Position numbers and translations under genes: made by a program
Notes under the pieces: model-generated
Told to the model about the DNA's origin: nothing
Databases searched by the model: none
Seen by the model: the letters and a program-made list of their open reading frames with translations, nothing else
Shown here: positions 16,663 to 25,336 of the stretch, one piece after another
How positions within the stretch are numbered: position 1 is the stretch's first letter
Layout: each line of letters begins with the position of its first letter
From: Paenibacillus sp. PL91
GTDB taxonomy: Bacteria; Bacillota; Bacilli; Paenibacillales; Paenibacillaceae
Direction of reading: 5' to 3'
Length of the DNA: 64,000 bases
Assembly: GCF_012935325.2 (NCBI RefSeq)
Contig: NZ_JABBYG020000011.1
Span: 166,642-230,641 of the forward strand

Positions 16663-18075
16663 ATGGCTTTATCAGACAAAAAATTTTCGCTCTGGACGCT
16701 GGCTTGGCCCATTTTCATAGAGTTGTTTTTACAGTTTTTGCTCGGTGCGGCAGACACGCTGATGGTCAGCCGAATTTCGGATGACGCGGTAGCGGTAGTA
16801 GGCTTCTCTAACCAGCTGTTTCAGGCATTAACGACTTTGTTTATAACGGTTGCGAGCGGCGCGGGCATTCTCATTGCCCAAAAGATCGGCTCCCGCAACA
16901 GCGAGGATGCGCGTACGATTGCGATTATGGCGGTCAACGTAAGTGCCGTCATTGGAATCGGGCTAAGCGCCGTCTTGTTTCTACTGCCTGGCCAGATTGC
17001 ATCGGTGCTTCAGCTTCCGGAGCATCTGCTGCCGCTCGCCGAAACGTATATTTCGATTGTTGGCGGAGGCATGGTGCTTATTGCGCTTATGTCGGCACTC
17101 AGCACGTCGATTCGCAATACGGGCAACACGAAGGGGCCCATGTACACCGCGATCGGCATGAACGTCGTGCATGTATTTTTCAATTATGCGTTTATATTCG
17201 GGGCGTTTGGTTTTCCAAAATGGGGCTTGATGGGCGTAGCGATCTCGACTGTGCTGTGCCGCTTGCTGGCAAAGATCGTCCTCTTCATAATGTTTCTCAG
17301 CTCGTTCGAGCGTACGATTAGCCTTCGGGATCTTCATGTATTTAATCGCAAGCTGTTCGGAGACATTCTCCGCATCGGATGGCCGCTTGGCGTGAATATG
17401 TCGTGTTGGGTGTTTACGCAGCTGCTTATTTTCACCTTCATAGCTATTCTCGGCTCAAATGAGCTGGCAGCGCGGACGTATATGAATACGCTGGAATCGT
17501 TCTGCTTCATGCTGGGCTATTCGATTGCGCTGGCGGTGCAAATTCAGATTGCGCACCTGTTTGGAGCGGGAAGGGTGAAGGAGGCATACGGGCTTGCCTT
17601 TCGGGCAATGTGGATCGGCCTTGGGGTAGTCACGGTCAATGCATTTCTCATCTATCTATTTGGCAGGCAGCTGCTTGGCTTGTTCACGGAAAATAAAGAA
17701 ATCGTAGCGCTTGGCGTATCGCTGCTGGGAATGAATCTGCTGCTTCAGCCAGGCAAAATGGTCAATATGGCGCTTAATAACGCACTTAATGCGGTAGGCG
17801 ATACTCGGTTTACGATGTGGATATCGGTGTTCTCGATGTGGCTGATCGCGACGGGTCTTGCTTATTGGGTAGGAATAGGGCTCGGCTGGGGCTTGATCGG
17901 CATTTACGCGTGCATGATCTTGGATGAGTATGTTCGCGGGGTGCTGTCGCTCATTCGCTGGCGCGGGAAAAAGTTTCTTCGAAGAGCGGAGCGGGATGAA
18001 GCCGAGGCTAGAGGGAGTGCAGCTGGCGCAGCCGCAAGCGGCTCCATTCAAAAACAAACCGCGCTAGACGTTTAA
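16663..18075 (+). CDS. MATE-family efflux transporter
   Basis: A 470-residue, roughly 12-helix protein of the multidrug-and-toxin-extrusion family, which exports cationic compounds using H+ or Na+. Family marks include LAWPIFIELFLQF at the start, ADTLMVSRISDDAVAVVG, and two related halves (second half begins near GDILRIGWPLGVNM). The start ATG 16663 follows GGGGG with a normal spacer; an in-frame ATG at 16606 would add 19 polar residues without a better RBS. The C-terminal tail (about 440-470) is charged, then Ala/Ser-rich. It is divergent from an AraC-type regulator. The substrate cannot be inferred. Confidence 0.9.
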   Translation: MALSDKKFSLWTLAWPIFIELFLQFLLGAADTLMVSRISDDAVAVVGFSNQLFQALTTLFITVASGAGILIAQKIGSRNSEDARTIAIMAVNVSAVIGIGLSAVLFLLPGQIASVLQLPEHLLPLAETYISIVGGGMVLIALMSALSTSIRNTGNTKGPMYTAIGMNVVHVFFNYAFIFGAFGFPKWGLMGVAISTVLCRLLAKIVLFIMFLSSFERTISLRDLHVFNRKLFGDILRIGWPLGVNMSCWVFTQLLIFTFIAILGSNELAARTYMNTLESFCFMLGYSIALAVQIQIAHLFGAGRVKEAYGLAFRAMWIGLGVVTVNAFLIYLFGRQLLGLFTENKEIVALGVSLLGMNLLLQPGKMVNMALNNALNAVGDTRFTMWISVFSMWLIATGLAYWVGIGLGWGLIGIYACMILDEYVRGVLSLIRWRGKKFLRRAERDEAEARGSAAGAAASGSIQKQTALDV

Positions 18076-18096
18076 TAAAAGCGTATAATAGAAGTA

Positions 18097-18136
18097 GGAA
18101 ATGGCAGCGGCTTTGCTAGTAAAGGCTGCTGTTTTC
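18097..18136 (+). terminator. Intrinsic terminator after MATE gene
   Basis: GGAAA.GGCAGC..CTTT pairs imperfectly with AAAGGCTGCTG.TTTCC, followed by a T-rich stretch. It sits about 30 bases before the IF-3 paralogue. Confidence 0.6.
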
Positions 18137-18166
18137 CTTATTCACGGCATGGGAGTGATATGAAAT

Positions 18167-18664
18167 ATGGCATCAATGGTCATTATGAATGAAAAAATAC
18201 GCGCCTCAGAGGTGCGGCTAACGGGCCTTCGGGGCGAGGATTTGGGCATTGTTTCGCGTGATGAAGCGCTGGCGAAGGCGCGCGAGCTGAAGGTAGACCT
18301 CGTCTGCACCTCGCTGATGAGCAGCCCGCCGCCTTGCAAGCTTGTTGCCAAGGGACAGGCTAAGCAGCAGGCGGATCAAGAGAAGCGCGGCGCCAAGGTG
18401 AAGGAACAGCCCAGCAAGGTGAAGGAGCTCCGATTGACCCCGCATATCGAGGAGCATGATTACGATACGAAGCTGCGGCAAGCGGCGAAGCTACTCGGCT
18501 CGGGCAACGGCGTCCAGCTTGTTGTTAAGATTCAAGGCAAGGAAGGCCCGAAAGCGAAGGAGCTGCTGGAGCGGATGCTGAAGGATCTGGCTGAGAGCGG
18601 CAAGAAGCAGTCGGGCATTCAAGTGAGCGGGAAGCAAGCGGCTGTGCAAGTATTGCCATTGTGA
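18167..18664 (+). CDS. Stand-alone paralogue of translation initiation factor IF-3
   Basis: A 165-residue two-domain protein. The N-domain (about 7-75) has INEKIRASEVRL-like sequence (MNEKIRASEVRLTG), LGIVSRDEALAKA and PPPCKLV. The C-domain (about 80-165) has KELRLTPHIEEHDYDTKL. IF-3 binds the 30S subunit and checks start codons and initiator tRNA. The usual infC gene sits with rpmI and rplT, which are absent here, so this is probably a second copy. The linker is rich in Gln/Lys/Glu, and the conserved FRGRE region is changed to IQGKE, so function may differ. GGGAG lies about ten bases upstream. Infc-family membership is clear; the specialised role is unknown. Confidence 0.85.
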   Translation: MASMVIMNEKIRASEVRLTGLRGEDLGIVSRDEALAKARELKVDLVCTSLMSSPPPCKLVAKGQAKQQADQEKRGAKVKEQPSKVKELRLTPHIEEHDYDTKLRQAAKLLGSGNGVQLVVKIQGKEGPKAKELLERMLKDLAESGKKQSGIQVSGKQAAVQVLPL

Positions 18665-18929
18665 GCCGTCCGCGTTAAATGTAAGCTTTTAGAAGAGGAA
18701 GAATCTCTGAGCGGCGCTTCGAATGACATGGTGTTGAACCATCGTATTCGTTCTGGGGCTGCTCAGCATTCTCGGTGTGAGCTCGGTCATTCATTTATGT
18801 ATGCGCTTACTTTTATGAAGGGACAGTTAATGAGGCTTATCGTATAGGAGCAGAACCAGTCGGGGCAGCATGAACAGATTTATGGGCTTAATGGTATTCA
18901 TCCCATTCTATTAACGAGGTGAATGATTA

Positions 18930-21284
18930 ATGAAGAAAACCGTTCATACTGGACCCATCAAGCTGCCTGCGCGGCCTGATCCGAAGCTGTGGGTCAGCAA
19001 AGCGCCTTTTGGGCTAGGACGAATTAAGCCGCATCATATTCGCGATACGCTGAAGGTGGCGTGGGACAACCGCGATAATTTGCCTTATGCTTACCGGATT
19101 TTGACGCAGGGGGTATGCGACGGCTGCGCGCTGGGCGTATCCGGGCTATATGATCAGACGCTGAACGGCCCTCATATTTGCACGACCCGGCTGAATGTTC
19201 TGCGGCTTAATACGATGCCGGCCATTAAGGGGGCAACGCTGCATTCGGATATCGATGAGCTGCGCAAGCTGGACAGCACGCAGCTGCGCAAGCTGGGGCG
19301 CTTGCCGTACCCGATTATTAGGGCCAAAGGGGAGCGCAGCTTCCGCAGGCTGTCATGGGAGGATGCGCTGGACCGGATTGCGGCGAAAGCAAGGTCGATC
19401 GATCCGAAGCAGCTGGCCTTTTATTTAACGGCGCGCGGAATAACAAATGAGTCCTATTATGTGGCGGCGAAGGCGGCGCGGCTTATCGGTACAAACAATA
19501 TTGATAATGCCTCGCGAATTTGCCATTCTCCCTCCAAGACGGCGATGAAGCGCTCGGTTGGAGTAGGGGCTTCAACCTGCAATTACAAGGATTGGATCGG
19601 TACGGATGTGCTTGTATTCTGGGGCAGCGTAGCCGCCAATAACCAGCCTGTATCCACTAAGTATATGTATGCTGCGAAGCGGAAGGGAACCAAAATCATC
19701 GTCATCAACCCTTACCGCGAGCCAGCGATGGAGGGCTACTGGATTCCGTCTATCCCGGAATCGGCTCTCTTTGGCACGAAGCTGGCTGATGACTTCTATC
19801 AGGTTAACATCGGAGGCGACATCGCGTTCATGCATGGCGTGATGAAGTGCTGGTTCGAGATGGAGGAGGAGCAGCCGGGATCGGCGATTGATCATGCATT
19901 CGTTCAGGAGCATGCGAATGGATATGAGGAGCTGAGGGCGCATGTCGTGCAGCAGGATTGGGAGCTGCTCGAGCAGTCATCCGGCCTGACAAGGGAGCGC
20001 ATGAGGGAATTCGCTGTGCAGCTGGCAGGAGCGAATTCCGGCGTATTCGTGTGGAGCATGGGGCTTACGCAGCATCGGTTCGGAACGGACAATATTTCGC
20101 AGGTGGCGAACCTTGCGCTGCTGCGAGGCTTCCTCGGACGCGAGCATTGCGGCTTGATGCCGATCCGCGGCCATAGCGGCGTTCAGGGCTCGGGTGAAAT
20201 GGGAGCCGACCCGTTCAGCCTGCCTGGCGGCGAGTTTAAAAGCGGGGATATCAGCCGAATAGAGCGCCTGTGGGGCTTCAAGCTGCCGGATTGGCAGGGC
20301 GATATCGTCGGCGTATCGCTGGAGAACGCTTTGCTGCCGGAGCAGCATGAGCGAAGGCTGAAGCTGTTCTATACGTCCGGCGGCAATTTTGTCGAGACGA
20401 TGCCGGACCCTGATTTTGTGAAGCGATGCTTGGAAGCGGTTGATCTAAGGGTGCATCAGGATATTGTGCTGAACAGCTCTACGCTGCTGGACGCGCAGGA
20501 GGAGGTTATCGTGCTGCCGGCAATGACGCGTTATGAGCAGCCAGGCGGCGGCACGTCGACCTCGACGGAGCGGATGGTTTATTTTTCCCCGATGATTGAA
20601 GGGCCTAGGATGGAGGAGGCTCGTTCGGAATGGCAAATCTATGCGGACCTTGCTGCACGCATTCGGCCTGAGCTGAGAGAAGCGATAACCTTTAAAGATG
20701 CATACGCGGTCAGGCGGGAGATTGCTTTAGCGGCGCCCAATTATGATGGCATTCAGAAGCTGCGCAATAAAGGCGATGTGTTCCAGTGGGGTGGGGCGTG
20801 GCTGTGCGAGGATGGCATCTGCCCAACGGCTGACGGCAAAGGCCGATTAATCCCGATTGAGCTGCCTGAGCTGCGTATACCAGAAGGCCATTTCTATGCG
20901 ACGACGCGGCGAGGCAAGCAGTTCAATTCCATGATTTATGGTGAAAAGGATGCCTTCAACGATGCCGGTCGCTACGATGTGCTGATGAGTGGAGCGGATT
21001 TAGCCAAGCTTGCGATTGCTGAAGGAGATGCGATTGTGGTGTATAACCGGAACGGCACCTACCATGGCCGGGCAAAAAGCGAGGACATCGCGCCTGGGAA
21101 TATCGAGCTGTACTGGCCGGAGGGCAACAGTCTTTTTCCGAGAGGGGTATATGAGCCGCTTGCGGGCATTCCTGAATACAATACATCGGTAATAGTGGAG
21201 CGGGCAGAAACGTATCATGCATTTAAGGATACGAAATATATCGAGAAGCGGATCGTCGAGCTTGAGATGGAGCCGCCGGCATAG
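18930..21284 (+). CDS. FdhF/YdeP-family molybdopterin oxidoreductase
   Basis: A 784-residue protein of the formate-dehydrogenase-alpha-like (YdeP) family. The N-terminus has a cysteine group, GVCDGCALG and HICTTR, which may hold an iron-sulfur cluster. The molybdopterin domains follow (about 130-600), with a candidate molybdenum-binding cysteine in SRICHSPSKTA, in the place of the selenocysteine of E. coli FdhF. QPGGGTSTSTERMVYFSP and the C-terminal dinucleotide-binding domain (about 660-784) complete the fold. Real substrates of the YdeP branch are mostly unproven. The gene starts after GAGGTG and is 59 bases before fdhD, whose product is needed to activate formate dehydrogenases, supporting a molybdenum-enzyme function. 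Confidence 0.9.
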   Translation: MKKTVHTGPIKLPARPDPKLWVSKAPFGLGRIKPHHIRDTLKVAWDNRDNLPYAYRILTQGVCDGCALGVSGLYDQTLNGPHICTTRLNVLRLNTMPAIKGATLHSDIDELRKLDSTQLRKLGRLPYPIIRAKGERSFRRLSWEDALDRIAAKARSIDPKQLAFYLTARGITNESYYVAAKAARLIGTNNIDNASRICHSPSKTAMKRSVGVGASTCNYKDWIGTDVLVFWGSVAANNQPVSTKYMYAAKRKGTKIIVINPYREPAMEGYWIPSIPESALFGTKLADDFYQVNIGGDIAFMHGVMKCWFEMEEEQPGSAIDHAFVQEHANGYEELRAHVVQQDWELLEQSSGLTRERMREFAVQLAGANSGVFVWSMGLTQHRFGTDNISQVANLALLRGFLGREHCGLMPIRGHSGVQGSGEMGADPFSLPGGEFKSGDISRIERLWGFKLPDWQGDIVGVSLENALLPEQHERRLKLFYTSGGNFVETMPDPDFVKRCLEAVDLRVHQDIVLNSSTLLDAQEEVIVLPAMTRYEQPGGGTSTSTERMVYFSPMIEGPRMEEARSEWQIYADLAARIRPELREAITFKDAYAVRREIALAAPNYDGIQKLRNKGDVFQWGGAWLCEDGICPTADGKGRLIPIELPELRIPEGHFYATTRRGKQFNSMIYGEKDAFNDAGRYDVLMSGADLAKLAIAEGDAIVVYNRNGTYHGRAKSEDIAPGNIELYWPEGNSLFPRGVYEPLAGIPEYNTSVIVERAETYHAFKDTKYIEKRIVELEMEPPA

Positions 21285-21343
21285 GCTGGCAGCTTGGCAG
21301 GAGCGAAGCGCGCTTAAGCGTGATGCGAAAGGGGACCATTCGG

Positions 21344-22138
21344 ATGGATTTATCCAACACGACCAAATGGCGGATACTCAAATACGACGGAAGCGCGCGC
21401 TGGGAGAAGGATGACGACATCGCTGCGGAATTTCCGCTTACCTTAAAGCTGGATGGCGAGGAGTTCGCAACCTTGGTTTGCTCGCCATCTGACCTGCAGG
21501 AGCTTGTCATTGGCTTTCTCGCTTCTGAAGGCGTTATACGGGCGGCTGGGCAGGTGAAGTCCTTGAACATCCATGAGGATACGGGATTTGCCTACATCGA
21601 GCTTGAACATAAGCATACGGCGAGCCTTGACCATTACTCCAAACGCTTCATCGGCTCCTGCTGCGGGAAGGGGCGCCAGTTTTATTTGCACAACGATATG
21701 CTTACGGCAAAAACGATCATGACCCGTACGAAAATAACGGCTGAGCAGTGCATTCGCTTTATGCGGGAGCTGCAGGAAAGCTCTGCGGATTTCCGCAGCA
21801 CGGGCGGCGTTCACAACGCAGCTATCGGTAGGCCTGCCGAGCTGCTCGCCGTTCGAACGGACATCGGCCGCCACAACGCGCTCGATAAGCTGTTCGGCTA
21901 TTGTTTGCTGCATCGGCTGCGCACCTCGGACAAAGTGATCGCATTCAGCGGAAGGCTTTCCTCGGAAGCGGTTTTGAAGGCGGCGAAGATCGGCTGCGGC
22001 ATTTTGCTCAGCAAGTCAGCGCCTACGGACCTCGCTCTTCGGCTCGCGGACGATCTGGGCATCACCTGCGTAGGTTTTATAAGGGGCGGGGAAATGAACG
22101 TCTATACGCATCATGACCGAATTGATTTTGGCAATTGA
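21344..22138 (+). CDS. fdhD: Formate dehydrogenase accessory sulfurtransferase FdhD
   Basis: A 264-residue FdhD-family protein, which passes sulfur from a cysteine desulfurase to the molybdenum cofactor of formate-dehydrogenase-type enzymes. Visible marks are EFPLTLKLDGEEFATLVCSP and ELVIGFLASEGVI in the N-terminal half, the cysteine pair in GSCCGKG (the sulfur-transfer loop), STGGVHNAA, and the conserved DIGRHNALDKLFG. The start ATG 21344 has GAAAGGGG nine bases upstream; an in-frame ATG at 21320 has no RBS. It follows the YdeP-type enzyme and is almost certainly its partner, probably on the same transcript. Confidence 0.93.
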   Translation: MDLSNTTKWRILKYDGSARWEKDDDIAAEFPLTLKLDGEEFATLVCSPSDLQELVIGFLASEGVIRAAGQVKSLNIHEDTGFAYIELEHKHTASLDHYSKRFIGSCCGKGRQFYLHNDMLTAKTIMTRTKITAEQCIRFMRELQESSADFRSTGGVHNAAIGRPAELLAVRTDIGRHNALDKLFGYCLLHRLRTSDKVIAFSGRLSSEAVLKAAKIGCGILLSKSAPTDLALRLADDLGITCVGFIRGGEMNVYTHHDRIDFGN

Positions 22139-22188
22139 TTGACAGCTTGGTAGTGATTGTATATCATTTTAAATGAAAATGATTATCA
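22139..22188 (+). promoter_or_regulatory. Sigma-A promoter overlapped by a Fur box
   Basis: TTGACA (22139-22144), a 17-base spacer and TATCAT (22162-22167) form a good promoter for the ABC exporter. TGAAAATGATTATCA (22174-22188) matches the 7-1-7 Fur consensus with one mismatch and covers the expected transcription start, so iron-loaded Fur would block transcription. Confidence 0.8.
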
Positions 22189-22212
22189 CTACGGAATGAG
22201 AAGGAGTTCAAG

Positions 22213-23931
22213 ATGCTTTTACGATTTTTTGCCTATTATAAGCCTTACAAAAAACTGTTCCTGCTTGATTTCTGCTGTGCGGTTCTGCTCTCGGTGCTGG
22301 AGCTATGCTTCCCTCTAGCGGTCAGCTATGTGATTGATACGCTGCTGCCGGACGAGAATTGGGGTCTGATTATAACAGCTTGCGCTATCCTTCTCGTCGT
22401 TTATGTTATTAATACCATATTGCAATATGTCGTCACCTACTGGGGGCACATGCTTGGCATTAATATTGAGACGGACATGCGGAAGAAGCTGTTCGATCAT
22501 ATTCAGAAGCTGTCGTTCCGATTTTTCGATAATACGAAAACAGGCCATCTTATTTCGCGCCTTACGAATGATTTGTTCGAGATCGGCGAGGTTGCCCATC
22601 ACGGTCCGGAGGATATGTTCATAGCAGCAATGACGCTCGTCGGCGCTTTCGGCATCATGGCTTATATTAATTTGGAGCTAGCCATTCTAACGTTCATCAT
22701 TGTTCCAATTATTATATGGCTCGTTCTGATGTTCAACGGCAAAATGACGAAAGCAGCGAATCGGCTGTTCTCGGATATGGCTGATTTCAACGCGCGCGTA
22801 GAGGATACGGTTGGCGGCATACGTGTCGTTCAAGCGTTCTCGAACGAGAAGCATGAAAGAAAGCTGTTCAAGGTCAACAACATGCGCTTCCGTGAAGCCA
22901 AGCTAATCTCCTACAAAATTATCGGCTTGAACTCGTCGATTACGTACATGCTGATGAGGCTCGTATCGGTATTTGTACTAATTGCGGGCACATGGTTCGT
23001 TATTAAGGGAGAATTGAAATACGGCGAATTCGTTAGCTTTGTTTTGCTAACGAATATCTTCTTTAAGCCGATTGAAAAAATTAATGCCGTTATCGAGAGC
23101 TATCCGAAAGGCATCGCCGGCTTTAAGCGCTACGTGCAGCTGCTGGAGACAGCGCCAGACGTTGCGGATAAGCCGGATGCTGTAGAAGTGGATCGTTTAA
23201 GCGGAAATATTGTTTATCAAAATGTTACGTTCGGTTATGAGGGCGAAGCGAAGGTGCTTCAAAATATCGATCTGAAAATCCGCGCAGGCGAGACGATTGC
23301 TTTCGTTGGACCATCCGGTGCCGGCAAAACGACGCTTTGCAGCCTGCTGCCGCGTTTCTATGAGATCGAGGACGGCAGCATTTCGGTTGACGGCTTCGAT
23401 ATTCGCGATCTGAAGATGGAATCGCTGCGGAAGCAGATCGGTATCGTTCAGCAGGATGTATTCCTGTTCGCGGGCACGATTCGTGAAAATATTGTTTACG
23501 GCAAGCTGGGCGCATCCGATGAGGATATTTGGCAGGCAGCTCGCAGAGCGAAGCTCGAGGAATTCATCCATGCGCAGCCGCAGGGACTGGAAACGGTTGT
23601 CGGCGAACGCGGCGTGAAGCTGTCCGGCGGACAGAAGCAGCGCCTTGCAATTGCGCGGATGTTCCTCAAAAATCCGCCAATTCTCATTCTCGACGAAGCG
23701 ACATCGGCGCTCGATACAGAAACAGAAGCGGCGATTCAGCAGTCGCTCGCTGAGCTGTCCGTCGGCCGGACGACGCTCGTGATCGCGCATCGCCTTGCGA
23801 CGATCAAAAATGCGGACCGCATCGTCGTTGTGACGGAGCAGGGCATAACCGAGCAAGGCCGCCACGAGGAGCTTGTGTCGGCGGGCGGCATTTACAGCCG
23901 CTTGCACCACGCGCAGTTCGGCACCAAATAA
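22213..23931 (+). CDS. ABC exporter, fused permease-ATPase, iron-regulated
   Basis: A 572-residue half-transporter of the MsbA/BmrA type: six transmembrane helices (about 15-290), then an ATPase domain with Walker A GPSGAGKTT (near 366), Q-loop GIVQQDVFLF, signature LSGGQKQR (near 470), Walker B ILILDEA and the switch IAHRL. Such proteins act as homodimers to export lipids, drugs or peptides. The RBS is GAAGGAG. A Fur box sits on its promoter, which points to a role in iron limitation, for example siderophore export or heme/metal stress; no siderophore genes are in the window. The MsbA-like class is certain, the substrate is not. Confidence 0.9.
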   Translation: MLLRFFAYYKPYKKLFLLDFCCAVLLSVLELCFPLAVSYVIDTLLPDENWGLIITACAILLVVYVINTILQYVVTYWGHMLGINIETDMRKKLFDHIQKLSFRFFDNTKTGHLISRLTNDLFEIGEVAHHGPEDMFIAAMTLVGAFGIMAYINLELAILTFIIVPIIIWLVLMFNGKMTKAANRLFSDMADFNARVEDTVGGIRVVQAFSNEKHERKLFKVNNMRFREAKLISYKIIGLNSSITYMLMRLVSVFVLIAGTWFVIKGELKYGEFVSFVLLTNIFFKPIEKINAVIESYPKGIAGFKRYVQLLETAPDVADKPDAVEVDRLSGNIVYQNVTFGYEGEAKVLQNIDLKIRAGETIAFVGPSGAGKTTLCSLLPRFYEIEDGSISVDGFDIRDLKMESLRKQIGIVQQDVFLFAGTIRENIVYGKLGASDEDIWQAARRAKLEEFIHAQPQGLETVVGERGVKLSGGQKQRLAIARMFLKNPPILILDEATSALDTETEAAIQQSLAELSVGRTTLVIAHRLATIKNADRIVVVTEQGITEQGRHEELVSAGGIYSRLHHAQFGTK

Positions 23932-24039
23932 TCGCAGGGCGATGCCTTAGCGAAGGTTGAACCAGGGAGAGTGGAAGGGCTGACTCCAAAGTCATAACCG
24001 GATTCACTCCATCCCGATTTTTGACAGGAAGAATTCAAA

Positions 24040-24086
24040 AAAAACGCCTCCAATCCCGCTTGAACAGTGGTTTTGGAGGCGTTTTT
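24040..24086. terminator. Terminator after the ABC exporter
   Basis: AAAAACGCCTCCAA (24040-24053) is complementary to TTGGAGGCGTTTTT (24073-24086); A-run and T-run at the two ends make it work in both directions. Confidence 0.88.
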
Positions 24087-24191
24087 CTTATGATTTGGAA
24101 CTCGTTTATTTTCGAGCATTCCCTTGAAACAATCTTCTTCTTTATTATCGCAGACTACTCTTCGGCTGCTGTTCCCGCTCTGATCGCCACA

Positions 24192-24386
24192 GTGCAGAAA
24201 ATACAGCAGAAACCCGACATGCCACTCCGAATGAAAGGCTGCGCTGTAGAAAATACAACAGAAATAGCCGCCAATGTGAACAATGAGAAGTTATAGGGTG
24301 ATGCTGTTGTACTAACTACAGCGTAGCTGGAGAGAAGTCGATAAGGAGAAGATTCTGTTGTACTAACTGCAGCGTAGCTGGAGTGA
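24192..24386. repeat. Cluster of four short intergenic repeat units
   Basis: The 23932-24517 gap holds no gene but has four related units of the form CGCTGYAGnnARTACAACAGAA: two forward (24192-24211 and 24241-24263) and two in reverse orientation (24304-24335 and 24355-24386). The two reverse units differ by only two bases in 32. Similar units occur at 39515-39652. Forward and reverse units could fold into a large stem. Confidence 0.65.
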
Positions 24387-24471
24387 AGCCGTTAAGGAGG
24401 GGAATCTACTGTAAAAGATACAATTAGAGAATTAATAAGAGAACCTTTAACATAGTTATGGACAAAAATGA

Positions 24472-24506
24472 AAAGCGGCTGCCGGCCTATTGCCGGCAGC
24501 CGCTTT
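24472..24506. terminator. Terminator for the spore lipoprotein gene
   Basis: AAAGCGGCTGCCGGC (24472-24486) pairs with GCCGGCAGCCGCTTT (24492-24506); read on the minus strand it is followed by a T-rich run. Confidence 0.85.
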
Positions 24507-24517
24507 ATTTAATGTGC

Positions 24518-25213
24518 TTAACGGCTGCTGCGCTGCTCCGCTTTCACTAGCCTCAGCAGATCCCGGATACCGTTTGCCACCTTATCGGGGGATATGTTTT
24601 TGGCCATCGCATCCGCACGAATTTGCTCGATCACCTTTACCGCTTTAGCTCCAGTTACGGTTAGTACCTTGACGTCCCCGCCCATGAACGTCTTGATCTG
24701 GCTTGCTGCCATCGCCAGATTGTCGTGGCTGCCTTCGTTCGTGACGCTGTTGCCGCCGAGGCCGTCTTCCGGCGAATAGCCTTTGCCAGAAAGCCCTTCG
24801 GTATGATCGAGCAGCTTTCTTTGCAGGTTGTCATATTGCGAAGCGGAGGCCGTATGCTTCTCCGCGGCGAGCACGACTGTATCGTCAAAGACGAATACGC
24901 GCACGTCCGGGATGCCGATGCCGCTGAGGCGTGATTCCAGATGCGCGGAGAAGCCGCTTGCGTGCAGCCCGGAGCTGCCGATCATGCTGTAGACGGATGT
25001 GCCCATGCCATTAGTGGTTTTACCATGCTTATTGGTCGTATGCAGCTTCTGTCCGCCTTCGCTTGGAATGATGGAGGGGTCATGAAGCATATGAGCCTGC
25101 TGCTGCTGATCAGATTTTGTTTGTGTGTTTGGCGTTGTTCCATTGGCGCAGCCGGTAAAAGCCAATGCCAAAGCGGCAGATGTCAGAACGAGCAGTTTGC
25201 GGGTGGTAGTCAT
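24518..25213 (-). CDS. YhcN/YlaJ-family sporulation lipoprotein
   Basis: A 231-residue lipoprotein. The N-terminus is a type II signal with lipobox AFTGC (cysteine near 22). The mature protein begins with a polar Gln/Thr-rich stretch and ends with a conserved domain (about 95-231), with VRVFVFDDTVVLAAE and FMGGDVKVLTVTG, typical of the YhcN/YlaJ family found in spore membranes and needed for normal outgrowth. The start ATG 25213 follows GGAGG at a distance of about 11 bases. The same frame is open for another 180 codons upstream, but that part has no RBS and overlaps the next gene. It is divergent from the Tat-exported dehydrogenase subunit gene. Confidence 0.85.
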   Translation of the reverse strand: MTTTRKLLVLTSAALALAFTGCANGTTPNTQTKSDQQQQAHMLHDPSIIPSEGGQKLHTTNKHGKTTNGMGTSVYSMIGSSGLHASGFSAHLESRLSGIGIPDVRVFVFDDTVVLAAEKHTASASQYDNLQRKLLDHTEGLSGKGYSPEDGLGGNSVTNEGSHDNLAMAASQIKTFMGGDVKVLTVTGAKAVKVIEQIRADAMAKNISPDKVANGIRDLLRLVKAEQRSSR

Positions 25214-25336
25214 TGAAGAATCATCCTCCATAGGTTGCATTTTGTTTTTAGGATGACCCTTTCTATGAAATGAATATTCATGAGTTCTTGGAAAATAATA
25301 AAGGGGAAAGATTGAAGCTTCCAGGAGGTGCAAGCA

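Noticed and set aside
18665..18929. Molybdenum-cofactor riboswitch before the YdeP-type gene
   Set aside because: I could not find the conserved Moco RNA elements in this stretch.
23197..23910. 237-residue minus-strand frame inside the ABC exporter gene
   Set aside because: It overlaps the strongly identified ATPase domain, has no family pattern and no RBS; GC-rich third positions explain it.
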